Assembly (NCBI GenBank): GCA_016926205.1
Contig: JAFGPB010000113.1
Span: 1-42,951 of the forward strand
From: Bacteroidales bacterium
GTDB lineage: Bacteria > Bacteroidota > Bacteroidia > Bacteroidales > UBA10428
Direction of reading: 5' to 3'
Length of the DNA: 42,951 nucleotides
Part shown: positions 1 through 8,969 of the stretch, piece after piece
Numbering within the stretch: the stretch's first letter is position 1
How the letters are laid out: each line of letters opens with the position of its first letter
Program-made: the position numbers and the translations under genes
Notes under the pieces: generated by a model
What the model was told of the DNA's origin: nothing
Databases searched by the model: none
What the model saw: the letters and a program-made list of their open reading frames with translations, nothing else

Positions 1-46
1 AAATTGTCATTTTTTCGTATTTTAGCTTAATCAACACTTACTCCCA

Positions 47-667
47 ATGAAATACCTGCCTGAGAAAACAATAGAACGACTCAGTGAATACCGTCGTACG
101 CTGTACAGGTGCCTCGATGAAGGTAAAACCCATATATTCTCGCATGAACTGGCAGAACTGCATAACATCACTGCCGTTCAGGTCAGGCGCGACATTATGT
201 TCATCGGATATACCAGTCAGGGTAGAAAGGGTTATAAAATCTCTGAGCTGATCTCGGTAATCTCGGAAATCATCGACCCGAAAGAGACGCTGAACGTGGC
301 CGTTGTCGGATACGGAAATCTCGGCAGGGCAATTACATCTTATCTGCTTCACAAAAGACCATTGTTAAACCTTATTGCTGCTTTTGATATTGATCCGAAA
401 AAGATCGATGCCTCCAGTTCTGTCATACCCTGTTTTTCCATAGATAGATTGCGGGAGATCATTCACGCATATGACATCTCCGTTGCACTCCTCACAGTAC
501 CTGCCGAAGCCGCCCAGCAAATGGCCAGGGCATTGATCGCATCAGGTATAAAAGGAATCCTGAATTTCACAACCGTAAACCTGAATGTTCCGGAAATTGT
601 GTACCTGGAAGAATACGACATGATCACTTCACTTGAGAAAGTCGCTTATTTTGTAAAAAACAACTGA
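47..667 (+). CDS. rex: Redox-sensing transcriptional repressor Rex
   Basis: Predicted cytosolic repressor that senses the NADH/NAD+ ratio and controls fermentation and respiration genes. The 206-aa product has the family architecture: an N-terminal winged helix (residues about 1-75, with VQVRRDIMFIG near 45-54 as the probable recognition region) followed by a Rossmann domain whose dinucleotide-binding motif GYGNLG lies at 88-93. The length is normal for Rex. The ATG at 47 gives the usual short N-terminus; I see no strong Shine-Dalgarno site, as is common in Bacteroidota. It converges on the S46 peptidase gene with only 11 bp between the two stops, and no terminator-like hairpin is visible there. 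Family assignment is confident; its regulon cannot be read from this window. Confidence 0.93.
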   Translation: MKYLPEKTIERLSEYRRTLYRCLDEGKTHIFSHELAELHNITAVQVRRDIMFIGYTSQGRKGYKISELISVISEIIDPKETLNVAVVGYGNLGRAITSYLLHKRPLLNLIAAFDIDPKKIDASSSVIPCFSIDRLREIIHAYDISVALLTVPAEAAQQMARALIASGIKGILNFTTVNLNVPEIVYLEEYDMITSLEKVAYFVKNN

Positions 668-678
668 TCTTCAGACAT

Positions 679-2853
679 TTATTCTATTATGGTCAGTTCG
701 TTTAGGATATTCTTTGCATTGGCCAGCTTATCCAGTATAAATAGAACATAACGTACATCAAGGGAAATGTTGCGGCATATCTCAGGATCGTATGCATAAT
801 CGCTCATGGTTCCTTCCCAGTTCCGGTCAAAATTTATGCCGATCAGGTGACCTTCTGCATTCAGGACCGGACTTCCGGAATTGCCCCCCGAGGTATGGTT
901 CGAAGCGATAAAACATACAGGAACAGACGTATCGGCGGTATATCTGTCATTATTCCCCGATGCATATGCATCTTTCAGCGCCCGGGGAACGGCATATTCC
1001 TGCATTTGCGGATCTTCCTTTTCAAATACACCTTCAATTGTCGTGTAATATCTGTAGTGGATGGCATCGGCCGGTGAATAACCCTCAATCTGTCCATATG
1101 CGACCCGCATGGTTAAATTGGCATCGGGATAGTAATGTTTGCCTCCGTCCATTTCAATCAATCCCTTTACAAATATTCTGTATAACCGGTTTCTTTCATG
1201 AGACAGGCTGTCTAGCTGCGCATAAACGCTTTCCGTTAACTTTATGCTGAACTGATAAAACACCTGATAAAGGGGATCATCATGAATCCGTCTGATGAGT
1301 TTCCGGGGAGACCGTTGCAGTAATCTGAACAACCTGACCGTATCGGAAAAAATACTCCCGTTGTAAACATCTTTGACAAATGCATGGTAATCACCCCGGT
1401 TGCGGTTGCTGATCTGACTGTAAAATTCAGGGTGAAAATCATCTGCGGTATTTTCAAAATAGATCCGGAGATAGAACGGCAGTGTTTCCCGGTCGAACTG
1501 TACAGGATTTGATTTACAGAAATTTCGGATTGACCTGATCAGCTGCTGTGGAATTTCGTTCCCTGAAGCTCCGGCTGTCTCCGGCATCTGATAGATTCCT
1601 TTCAGGATGAGGTTCACGAGATCAAATGTCTCCAGTCCGTTCAGTACTTCCGTTCCAATGTCATAAGCCGCATACAGCGGTCCATACATCTTATAGAATT
1701 CACTGAAACGTTCCTTCAGTCCTTTGTACTGAAATTTTTCACCCGCCAATTGCCGGGCATACAGGAAAAAATCCTTCTCTATCATGATTTTTTCATCAAT
1801 TGCCCGGTGATTCTGAATTCCCCTGATCACCCCGGTCCATTTTTTCCATGCGTTGGCCAGACTGTAATATGGCACTGAATATCTGAGTCTGGCTTCCGGA
1901 CTTATCTCCATTTCATCTTCCAGCAATTCCAGCTTCAGATCCCTGATCTGTATTTTTGCAGGCAGGCATTGCTCCACGATGATCCGGAGTTCCTCAGACA
2001 GGATGTATTCATCAGTATTGCCCGGATAGCCAATCACCATGGTGAAATCTCCTTCCCTCACACCCCTTAGAGATAACGGAAGATGTGCCGGAGGTTTGTA
2101 CGGAATATTATCCGGAGAATACTCTGCAGGACTGTTGTACCGGTCTGCATATATCCTGAACAGGGAAAAATCACCGGAATGTCTGGGCCATACCCAGTTG
2201 TCAGTATTGCCTCCGAAATTTCCTATGCTTGCCGGCGGAGCCCCTACCAGCCTTACGTCTTTGAAGGTCTTGTACAGGAACAGCAGGTACTGGTCGCCGA
2301 AAAAAAACGGCATGATCTCGGCATGATGATATGAATCTATGGTCATGCCGTCAATGATTCCCTGGATATTGTGCGAGATCATCATGTTCCTTTCCGTTTC
2401 ATTCATGGATTCGTTCACATTTGCCAGTACCGTGTCCGTCACATCCCTGATAGTTACCAGAAATGTCACTTCGAGTCCGGGATTGGGAAGTTCATCCTCC
2501 CGGTTCAATGCCCAGAATCCGTTCTCAAGCAGATTATTCCCGATTGTGCTGTGTGCCTGGATCCTGTCATCACTGCAATGATGATTGGTGATGAGAAGAC
2601 CCTCCGGTGAAATTACGGCACCTGTACAACCGCCTCCGAATATCACAACTGCGTCCTTTAAACCGGACCCGTTCATGTTGTATATGTCCCCTGCAGAAAG
2701 CCGGAGTCCCATTTCCTGCATGTCTTTAATATTCAGACTGTCCAGCCAGACGGGCAACCACATTCCCTCTACCGGGTAGGCAACCGTGTGGGTCCGGATG
2801 ATAATCAGCGCCAACAACAAAAGCTTTTTTAAAACGATCGATCTTTCTCTCAT
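679..2853 (-). CDS. S46 family dipeptidyl-peptidase (DPP7/DPP11 type, probably Asp/Glu-specific)
   Basis: Secreted serine exopeptidase that releases dipeptides from oligopeptide N-termini in the periplasm, as in asaccharolytic Bacteroidota. The 724-aa protein starts with a signal peptide (about residues 1-25). The catalytic triad is recognisable: His in TNHHC (about 92), Asp probably in PRHSGDFSLFR, and Ser in GGNSGSPV (Ser659). Length matches the family at about 710-720 aa. Eighteen residues after the catalytic Ser there is an Arg (FDRNWE, R677). In Porphyromonas gingivalis DPP11 the equivalent Arg673 lies 18 after Ser655 and confers Asp/Glu preference, while DPP7 has Gly. Specificity is therefore inferred to be DPP11-like. 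It lies 13 bp after maf and is likely the last gene of that transcription unit. Confidence 0.93.
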   Translation of the reverse strand: MRERSIVLKKLLLLALIIIRTHTVAYPVEGMWLPVWLDSLNIKDMQEMGLRLSAGDIYNMNGSGLKDAVVIFGGGCTGAVISPEGLLITNHHCSDDRIQAHSTIGNNLLENGFWALNREDELPNPGLEVTFLVTIRDVTDTVLANVNESMNETERNMMISHNIQGIIDGMTIDSYHHAEIMPFFFGDQYLLFLYKTFKDVRLVGAPPASIGNFGGNTDNWVWPRHSGDFSLFRIYADRYNSPAEYSPDNIPYKPPAHLPLSLRGVREGDFTMVIGYPGNTDEYILSEELRIIVEQCLPAKIQIRDLKLELLEDEMEISPEARLRYSVPYYSLANAWKKWTGVIRGIQNHRAIDEKIMIEKDFFLYARQLAGEKFQYKGLKERFSEFYKMYGPLYAAYDIGTEVLNGLETFDLVNLILKGIYQMPETAGASGNEIPQQLIRSIRNFCKSNPVQFDRETLPFYLRIYFENTADDFHPEFYSQISNRNRGDYHAFVKDVYNGSIFSDTVRLFRLLQRSPRKLIRRIHDDPLYQVFYQFSIKLTESVYAQLDSLSHERNRLYRIFVKGLIEMDGGKHYYPDANLTMRVAYGQIEGYSPADAIHYRYYTTIEGVFEKEDPQMQEYAVPRALKDAYASGNNDRYTADTSVPVCFIASNHTSGGNSGSPVLNAEGHLIGINFDRNWEGTMSDYAYDPEICRNISLDVRYVLFILDKLANAKNILNELTIIE

Positions 2854-2866
2854 AAATGAATATTAT

Positions 2867-3499
2867 CTAGGGGTCAGACTTATCTTCCTGCGGGGCTTCC
2901 GACACAAATTCAACAAGCTTCTGAAACAATTGCTGAACGGGGAGCCCCATTACATTATAGAATGAACCTTCAATCCTTTCGACGCCCACATAACCGATCC
3001 ATTCCTGAATGCCATATGCACCGGCTTTATCCAGCGGACTGAAAACATCGACATAATAACTGATTTCGCTTTCCATAAGTTCCTTAAAATGAACTGCAGT
3101 GCGGGAAAAGAAAGCGGCCTCTTTCGTGAAAGATTTGACATTCACACCGGTATACACCTCATGAATGTGTCCTGACAGTCTTCTCAGCATATGTTTTGCC
3201 TCATCGCGACCCGATGGCTTGGGCATGACTTCCTGTTGAAACCAGACAATCGTATCGGCAGTGATTAAGACTGATTTTTTGTGCAGCCGTTCCCGGAATT
3301 GTGCAGCCTTCTTCCGTGCAAGAAATAAGGTTATCTCAGAAGGATCCATTCCGGCAGGACAGGTTTCGTCAATCTCGACATCCGCGGCAATCCTGAATTT
3401 CACTCCGAGTTCAGCGAGCAGGTGCTGCCGGCGTGGTGATTTCGACGCCAGTATAATGTCATGCGAATTGATCTTTTCAAGCACCTGTAACAAATTCAT
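2867..3499 (-). CDS. maf: Maf-family nucleotide pyrophosphatase
   Basis: Predicted house-cleaning NTP pyrophosphatase that hydrolyses non-canonical or excess nucleotides (dTTP/UTP-type in the YhdE branch); cytosolic. The ORF track extends upstream to 3760, but the Maf fold begins at MNLLQVLEK, followed by the N-terminal phosphate-binding motif ASKSPRRQHLLAEL and the ITADTIVW motif carrying the catalytic Asp. The C-terminal AYGIQEWIG and SFYNVMGLP segments are also typical. I therefore place the start at 3499, giving 210 aa. At this start the ATG shares an ATGA overlap with the TGA stop of the upstream UbiA gene, which indicates translational coupling and supports the choice. The upstream extension in the track is the UbiA gene read in another frame. 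Confidence 0.92.
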   Translation of the reverse strand: MNLLQVLEKINSHDIILASKSPRRQHLLAELGVKFRIAADVEIDETCPAGMDPSEITLFLARKKAAQFRERLHKKSVLITADTIVWFQQEVMPKPSGRDEAKHMLRRLSGHIHEVYTGVNVKSFTKEAAFFSRTAVHFKELMESEISYYVDVFSPLDKAGAYGIQEWIGYVGVERIEGSFYNVMGLPVQQLFQKLVEFVSEAPQEDKSDP

Positions 3500-4458
3500 A
3501 AAAGCCGGTTTATGATATAATTTGCCAGCACCATATAGAGTATCCCTGACAGCATAATAAATTTGAGCATTATGCTTGCCGTATGGAACAACTTCTGCGT
3601 GTTGCCTCTCAGTACGATTCCCCCGGTGAGCAGCAGGGGAAGGATGAGAAACAGCATGAAATATACAATTGTCCATGTGTCCGGGATGAAAAACAAATAT
3701 GCCAGCAACAGCAGTGAAACCACAAGAAGCAAAATGCCGGTTATGACAACTTTTGTGCACTTTATTCCTGTTGCTACCGGAAGCGTTTGTTTGCCGAAAG
3801 CACGGTCACCTTCAAAATCTTCGGCATCTTTCACGATTTCCCGTGCCACATTGAGCAGGAATGCGAAGACCGAGAAACCGAGGACCCAGATCAGCAGGGG
3901 CCGGCTCACCACAGCAGCTCCCGATCCGTATTCCCCGACCAGCAGGGGCATTTCAAACAGCCACACCATGAAGGGTACCAGGGCTGTCAGGAGGGCCACA
4001 ATAAAGGTGCCCAGTAAAAGCTGTTTTTTATACGCCGTTGAATAAAACCACAGCAATCCGCTTACCATGATGAACACAAGGCTCAGGAACAGCAGTCCGC
4101 TCCTGAGTGAAACCCAGGTTCCCAGCAGGATACCGGCAATGGTGAATACAAGATGCCAGGCCATAACATGTCTTGTATGAATCAGCTTCCCGATGATGAT
4201 CTTTTCAGGTTTGTTGATCATGTCGATCTTCCGGTCAAAATAATCATTGATGGCATAGCCGCCGGCAGCGATGCAGACCGTGGCCAGAACCAGCAGGATC
4301 ATGGATCCGGCTGAAAGTTGTGCTGCCATACCGCTGGCAGTGATCAGGGGAACGAAAATACACCGGTGCAGCAGCACCTGGACGGCAGCAATGATCAAAA
4401 GATTCTGCCACCGGATCAGTCTGAACAGACCGCCGATATGGGACCTGATGCTTACCAT
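3496..4458 (-). CDS. UbiA-family prenyltransferase
   Basis: Integral-membrane prenyltransferase of 320 aa with about eight or nine hydrophobic segments. Both Asp-rich motifs of the family are present: NDYFDRKID at residues 71-79 and DAEDFEGD at 211-218. These bind the Mg2+-diphosphate of the polyprenyl donor. Bacteroidota members in this position are often annotated as geranylgeranylglycerol-phosphate geranylgeranyltransferase-like, but the acceptor cannot be read from sequence; it could also be a quinone-ring or other lipid acceptor. Its 5' end overlaps the 3' end of the HAD phosphatase gene by 7 bp, and its stop overlaps the maf start by 4 bp (ATGA), so the three genes are almost certainly co-expressed. 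Confidence 0.88.
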   Translation of the reverse strand: MVSIRSHIGGLFRLIRWQNLLIIAAVQVLLHRCIFVPLITASGMAAQLSAGSMILLVLATVCIAAGGYAINDYFDRKIDMINKPEKIIIGKLIHTRHVMAWHLVFTIAGILLGTWVSLRSGLLFLSLVFIMVSGLLWFYSTAYKKQLLLGTFIVALLTALVPFMVWLFEMPLLVGEYGSGAAVVSRPLLIWVLGFSVFAFLLNVAREIVKDAEDFEGDRAFGKQTLPVATGIKCTKVVITGILLLVVSLLLLAYLFFIPDTWTIVYFMLFLILPLLLTGGIVLRGNTQKLFHTASIMLKFIMLSGILYMVLANYIINRLL

Positions 4459-4973
4459 GTAAAAGTCCAGTCATTCATCCATTTGCCCTGCACGCGCATC
4501 ACCTGTTCGATTGCATCCCGAACACATCCTTCCCCTCCTTTCCGATCTGATATATAACAGGAAATCTGTTTGATCTCCTCTGCAGCATCGGAGGGACAAC
4601 AGGGGAAGCCGACCAGTTTCATTACCTCATAATCCGGCAGGTCATCACCCATATAAAGAATATGTTCCCTGGCAAGCTTGCGTTTTGTGCAGAATCTCTC
4701 AAGGTCAACCTTTTTTGAGGCACTCTTCATATAAATATCCTTTACACCAAGGTATGCAAATCTCCTCCTGACCATGGCCGACCTGCCTCCGGTAATGATG
4801 GCAACATGATACCCCATCCTGACGGCATGATGTACGGCAAATCCGTCCTTGATGTTCATCATGCGTATGAAGTTTCCGCCAGGATGAAGCATGACCGTGC
4901 TGTCGGTGAAAACACCGTCCACATCAAAGACAAAAGCCCTGACCGAATGCAACTGTTTCTTAATTTCCTGCAT
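4452..4973 (-). CDS. KdsC-like HAD-IIIA phosphatase
   Basis: Small HAD phosphatase resembling 3-deoxy-D-manno-octulosonate 8-phosphate phosphatase, which would supply Kdo for LPS inner core in the cytosol. The HAD motifs are complete: motif I FDVDGVFTD (Asp17 and Asp19 as nucleophile and acid/base), motif II ITGG, a conserved Lys in SASKKVD, and motif III YMGDDLPDYE. The track starts the ORF at 5099, but the family begins just before motif I, so I choose MQEIKKQL at 4973. This gives 173 aa, the normal KdsC length without a cap domain, and leaves 19 bp after the DUF1080 gene. KdsC itself versus a generic KdsC-like phosphatase is undecided because no kdsA, kdsB or kdsD is in the window. Confidence 0.88.
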   Translation of the reverse strand: MQEIKKQLHSVRAFVFDVDGVFTDSTVMLHPGGNFIRMMNIKDGFAVHHAVRMGYHVAIITGGRSAMVRRRFAYLGVKDIYMKSASKKVDLERFCTKRKLAREHILYMGDDLPDYEVMKLVGFPCCPSDAAEEIKQISCYISDRKGGEGCVRDAIEQVMRVQGKWMNDWTFTW

Positions 4974-4992
4974 TGCGCAATGCACAAATGGT

Positions 4993-5775
4993 TTACAATT
5001 CCCGTATCCAAATGTTCCTGAATGCGACCGGATTGCCGTGGTCCTGCAGTTGAACCGGACCAGCCCCGTGCTTCTCAATGGAATATTCCGGGATCCCAAT
5101 ATACAATGTGGGGCCCCGTATACTTACATTATTCTGAATCAGGACCCCGTTATGAAGAACCGTTACCCGCGGGGGAGTGAAGTATGAGGTACTGTCCTCT
5201 CCAAAACGGGGTGCCGTATAAATGATATCATACCTCTGCCATTTACCGGGCCCCCGGCTTGCATTGACAAGCGGAGCGTGTTGCTTGTAGACGCTACCTG
5301 CCTGACCGTTTCTGTATGTGCGGTTGTTGTAACTGTCGAGTACCTGCAATTCATACAGCCCCTGCAGAAATATCCCGCTGTTCCCCCTGCCCTGGCTTTC
5401 GCCGGTAACCTCAGCGGGAGTTTTCCATTCCACGTGCAACTGAAAATCATTAAAAACCTTTTTTGTCTGTATCCTTCCCGCTCCCCTGACGGAAATCAAT
5501 GCACCATCCTCCACGATCCATTTTGAAGGATCTCCCCTCACATCTTCCCATTCTTTGCTGATGCCGGATCCGTCAAACAGGATGATCGCATCGGAAGGGG
5601 GCTGACCAGGCACATTCGCCGGTTGTATGACCTTCACTTCAGGATCCCAGATTTCCGTCATGCCGGGCGTCATCCTGCCGGGATCCTGCTTTGCTTCAGC
5701 AACAGGACGCTGCTGTCCGACGCAATATGCAAACTCAAGCATCACAATACAAAATATCAGAGCTGTTCTTCTCAT
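4993..5775 (-). CDS. Secreted DUF1080 protein (3-keto-disaccharide hydrolase family)
   Basis: A 260-aa exported protein: signal peptide about residues 1-20 (MRRTALIFCIVML...CVGQ), then one DUF1080 beta-sandwich from about residue 60 (IILFDGSGISKEW) to the end, including the typical GNSGIFLQGLYELQVLD segment. The family is now linked to cleavage or water addition on 3-keto-glycosides produced by Gfo/Idh-type dehydrogenases; substrate is unknown here. The upstream sequence GATAGGATATG offers a reasonable ribosome binding site. It sits between the DUF2520 and KdsC-like genes, with a 167-bp gap on the upstream side, so it may have its own promoter and looks like an insertion into an otherwise tight housekeeping gene set. 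Confidence 0.85.
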   Translation of the reverse strand: MRRTALIFCIVMLEFAYCVGQQRPVAEAKQDPGRMTPGMTEIWDPEVKVIQPANVPGQPPSDAIILFDGSGISKEWEDVRGDPSKWIVEDGALISVRGAGRIQTKKVFNDFQLHVEWKTPAEVTGESQGRGNSGIFLQGLYELQVLDSYNNRTYRNGQAGSVYKQHAPLVNASRGPGKWQRYDIIYTAPRFGEDSTSYFTPPRVTVLHNGVLIQNNVSIRGPTLYIGIPEYSIEKHGAGPVQLQDHGNPVAFRNIWIREL

Positions 5776-5942
5776 ATCCTATCTGTTTTTGTTTAAAATA
5801 AGGAAAACGATTGAAAGATGTCCTGTACCAGATTTTAAATATATCAATTATTTTCAGATTTCAGGATGCTTACTGTTTATGATTTCTGCTCCCGGATTGA
5901 TGCCGGGATGCGGACATATGGAATGTGGTATTGCCGGTCTGT
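5776..5942. other. Intergenic gap with weak GC hairpin between DUF2520 and DUF1080 genes
   Basis: This 167-bp gap holds no credible gene. It contains a perfect 6-bp inverted repeat, TCCCGG/CCGGGA, at 5890-5908 with a 7-nt loop. It lies just downstream of the DUF2520 gene in the direction of transcription. No T-run follows on the minus strand, so a terminator role is uncertain. The remainder, next to the DUF1080 start, is AT-rich and includes TATATTTA on the minus strand, one base off the Bacteroidota -7 motif. Confidence 0.35.
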
Positions 5943-6722
5943 TTATTGTCCGGCATCCGCAATGTTTTTGCTGATCATTTTGTACAACTTCCTCAGCTCC
6001 GGATCATGACCGAGCATGGACAAATGGAGTTCAATAATTTCGGTGTTGCCACGGACAGCGGGACCGGTTTGTGCCTTCAAAGGAGATAACTCCACGGCCT
6101 TATTCAGTGTTTCCCGAATCAGCGGTTTAAGTAAATCAAAGTCCAGCCCTTCACGCCGCAATATCTTTTCTGCCAATGCATACATCCGGTTGGTGAAATT
6201 GCATGCAAATACCGCGGCAAGATGTATCTGCCGCCTTCTCAGGGAATCGGTTATGATAACATGATCCGACAGCAATCCGGCAAGTCCGGAGATCCTTTTC
6301 AGTGTGGCAGGATCAGAGGCTTCAATCAGCAAAGGTATTTCATTGAACCTGACATCCCTTCCCTTTGTGAAGGTCTGCAAAGGGTACAGGACACCATAAT
6401 GCTTTACCCTGTCCTTAAAGACATCGGCAGGTACACTTCCTGCCGTATGCATTGCGATATGGTCGCCAAAGTCTGTCTGTTGGATCACTTCGGAGATTGA
6501 ATCATCGGATACCGATATGACATACGCATCAGCATCAGGACGAATCGCCTGAAGTTCACCGGCATACCCTGTATGGAGTTCATCAGCAAGAAATTTGGCT
6601 GATCTGATGCTGCGTCCTGCGACCTGCAGGATCCGGATTCCGGCTCCCGAAAGTTTCCGGCCCAGATGCCAGGCCACATTGCCTGCACCGATCAGGACCA
6701 CTGACTGTATTTCATGGGACAT
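5943..6722 (-). CDS. Rossmann-fold DUF2520 oxidoreductase-like protein
   Basis: Predicted cytosolic NAD(P)-binding protein of the Rossmann-like plus DUF2520 family, related to the 6-phosphogluconate/ketopantoate-type dehydrogenases; no reaction is established for this branch. The N-terminal dinucleotide motif is VVLIGAGNVAWHLG, and the C-terminal helical DUF2520 domain contains the IHLAAVFACNFTNRMYALAEK segment. The track start at 6773 adds an unconserved 17 residues. I prefer MSHEIQS at 6722 because AAGGAT lies 4 bases upstream and the fold starts immediately after; this gives 259 aa. The upstream GT-C gene ends at 6777, so both probably share a transcript. Confidence 0.87.
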   Translation of the reverse strand: MSHEIQSVVLIGAGNVAWHLGRKLSGAGIRILQVAGRSIRSAKFLADELHTGYAGELQAIRPDADAYVISVSDDSISEVIQQTDFGDHIAMHTAGSVPADVFKDRVKHYGVLYPLQTFTKGRDVRFNEIPLLIEASDPATLKRISGLAGLLSDHVIITDSLRRRQIHLAAVFACNFTNRMYALAEKILRREGLDFDLLKPLIRETLNKAVELSPLKAQTGPAVRGNTEIIELHLSMLGHDPELRKLYKMISKNIADAGQ

Positions 6723-6776
6723 ATCCTTGTTGTTTTGAATGCCGGACTGAAATATGCCGGTCCCGGCACGCAATAG

Positions 6777-8813
6777 TTATATATTGTAGAGATCGTAATT
6801 TATTTTGTACAACCACGCCGGCTCTTCATGGTCGGTCCCGATCTGGTGAACAAGACTGAAAATTCCCGGGAATTTCTGCTCAATGAAGTATAAATAACGT
6901 TGCACCGTATTGATCGTCCTTCCCGTATTGGCTCTGGGATCAGCCCGAAGACTGGCCATGATCACATATTCAACCCTGTTGTCCTTCAGCTCCTGCAGCA
7001 ACGAATCGGGTGAAACCGCATAGGTCGGCGCTCCCGTAACCATCAGCCGCTGCACCAATGAATCAGCATCAATCTTACTGATCCTGTGCCCTCCGGTATA
7101 CAGGTTTATAAAGTCCCTGAGCGGTTCACTCTCAGGATAGATGCCATGCAGATCATCCCCTTCAGCGACAAATGCAAGTGCATTTGACCTGAAAAATGCC
7201 AGGAATTCCCGGGGTATTTGTTCCAGATCAGTATTCGGAACGGTAAAAATACCGGCCGGAAATTTGTTCTTCAAGGCATCGATCAGTTCTCCGGGAACTG
7301 TGACGGGCAACCTGTAAATGCCAAAAAAATCACGGCCCTTACTGTATATGAATGACATGGAGGGTTTGCGTGATGCCACCCCGATGCTGTCCGGCAGGTT
7401 TTCACCTGCCCATTCGCTCATCATGAGAAAATGCTGCCAGTCGGGTGTAAAGCCATAATACCGGTCACCCCTGATATTTTCTGCCAGTATCGGACGGTTG
7501 TCCTTCATCTTATCGATGGTTTGTCCGATTGTCCTGAAAAACACAAAAAGCAGCAATCCCGCCAGTATCAGCTGAAGTATGCCGTAACCCTTTTGCCCTG
7601 ACAGCTGCAGGATACCATACGAAATGAGTATCAGCATCATGGGAATGTAAATGACCACCATCCTCATCTGGTCCCATGAAGTCTGGAGTGCAATAAAGGT
7701 TGCAGCAAGAGCACCACCTACATAAATTGCAACGAAAAGCATGATCCTGCTGCGCCGGGCAGCATAGAACAGGGCAAGCAGCAGCAGTCCCGTGACCAGA
7801 AAGGTCACAAACCAGCTTTTATCGGTGGATGCGGGATCATGCATGCCAATACCGATCATAAAGTGCTTGGACAGATACAACCTGGCATTTTCGAAAAACC
7901 TTACGATCATGCCTGAAAAATCCTCGACTCCTTCAGCAGGATTATAGTGGTTTTTCAGTATGATTTCCGACAGGTTGCCTGTCCGGTTGTCCCGGACAGC
8001 GCCCCAAACCAAAGTTTTATATATCTCATAAGGGATCAGAAAAACAAAGAAGGACAGGATCATATAGATGCCGGATGCATATTTCCTTTGAATGAAAAGA
8101 AATAATACTATGGAAATCAGCATGATAATCCCAATATCACGGGTGAGGCATATGATAAAAGCCAGAAAGCCAATCACCAGGCAATATTTTATGTGCCCGG
8201 TAAAGGAAATTGATTCTTCCCCTGTCAATAGCAGGAAAAACCTGATGAACAACAAAATGATCAGGGATTGTAAAAACATGTACATCGCCTCACTATATGT
8301 CTGGCTGGCAAAATACAATATGGAGGAATTTACCGAAACGATCAGCATGACCATGGCAAAAATTCCCGGAGAAAAGTGTTTTCTGAAGGCATAAAAGAAA
8401 AATACCAGGTGTCCGGTCACGAAAACAAAAGACAGAAGCTTCAGCATGACCACATGCACACCAAAAATCAGTATCGGAAGACTCAGGAATACAGAATAAA
8501 ACGGACCGTGCCATGAAGGGAAAGAAACACCCTTCAGAAAATTATTTGCCATTTCTATATAGGACGAATCATCGCCACCGGTACTGATTTTCACATCAAA
8601 CAGAAAAGCGCCGAAAAACAAAGTAAAGAACAATGATGCGATCAATACAATGGACAGCCGGGGTTCAACAAACCTGTCAATCTGTTCAATGAAAGAGCGG
8701 CCATGTAAGGGTTGATTCTGTTTCCTTCCCTGCCGGGATGCTGCCTTGCCCTGTTTTGAACTGTCCGGAATATGCTTGTTTTTGTGGCTGCCGCGTCTGG
8801 AAGATGATGCCAT
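6777..8813 (-). CDS. GT-C fold polytopic membrane glycosyltransferase (PMT/ArnT-like)
   Basis: A 678-aa protein with a basic cytoplasmic N-terminus (about 1-50), roughly ten to eleven hydrophobic helices up to about residue 430, and a soluble C-terminal domain of about 240 aa. The first large periplasmic loop carries GGDDSSYIEMANNFLKG, the acidic pair expected for metal or donor binding in GT-C enzymes such as ArnT, Pmt and related family-39/83 enzymes. These use polyprenyl-phosphate sugars as donors on the periplasmic face. The acceptor is unknown. It is divergent from the methyltransferase/GT2 fusion, whose GT2 half could make the lipid-linked sugar donor. Family assignment is from topology and this motif only. 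Confidence 0.75.
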   Translation of the reverse strand: MASSSRRGSHKNKHIPDSSKQGKAASRQGRKQNQPLHGRSFIEQIDRFVEPRLSIVLIASLFFTLFFGAFLFDVKISTGGDDSSYIEMANNFLKGVSFPSWHGPFYSVFLSLPILIFGVHVVMLKLLSFVFVTGHLVFFFYAFRKHFSPGIFAMVMLIVSVNSSILYFASQTYSEAMYMFLQSLIILLFIRFFLLLTGEESISFTGHIKYCLVIGFLAFIICLTRDIGIIMLISIVLFLFIQRKYASGIYMILSFFVFLIPYEIYKTLVWGAVRDNRTGNLSEIILKNHYNPAEGVEDFSGMIVRFFENARLYLSKHFMIGIGMHDPASTDKSWFVTFLVTGLLLLALFYAARRSRIMLFVAIYVGGALAATFIALQTSWDQMRMVVIYIPMMLILISYGILQLSGQKGYGILQLILAGLLLFVFFRTIGQTIDKMKDNRPILAENIRGDRYYGFTPDWQHFLMMSEWAGENLPDSIGVASRKPSMSFIYSKGRDFFGIYRLPVTVPGELIDALKNKFPAGIFTVPNTDLEQIPREFLAFFRSNALAFVAEGDDLHGIYPESEPLRDFINLYTGGHRISKIDADSLVQRLMVTGAPTYAVSPDSLLQELKDNRVEYVIMASLRADPRANTGRTINTVQRYLYFIEQKFPGIFSLVHQIGTDHEEPAWLYKINYDLYNI

Positions 8814-8969
8814 ATTCTAAAATTCGGTATTTAAGTAAGCCAAAAGTTTGTATGTTTGTGCAGGATCTTAACAGGTTCTGCATTTTGAGCCAACCAGTGC
8901 AAATTAACTAAAATTTGTACAAATAAGGAAACCGGTTTTATAATTATCAAAATGACCATCTGAGCATCA
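8814..8969. other. Divergent promoter region between GT-C and methyltransferase/GT2 genes
   Basis: This 156-bp AT-rich stretch separates two divergently transcribed genes and should hold promoters for both. I see only near-matches to TAnnTTTG, such as TAAAATTTG around 8909-8917 with one extra base, and no clear operator. Confidence 0.35.

Noticed and set aside
1-46. Promoter for rex
   Set aside because: TTG at 4-6 and TATTTTAG at 18-25 are only 11 bp apart, too close for the Bacteroidota consensus; the true promoter may lie left of the window.
3500-3760. N-terminal extension of the Maf ORF
   Set aside because: The residues before MNLLQV are the UbiA gene read in another frame; the family begins at the chosen start, which overlaps the UbiA stop as ATGA.
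5890-5908. Rho-independent terminator after the DUF2520 gene
   Set aside because: Stem of only 6 bp with no T-run on the minus strand; kept only as a weak hairpin in the intergenic entry.
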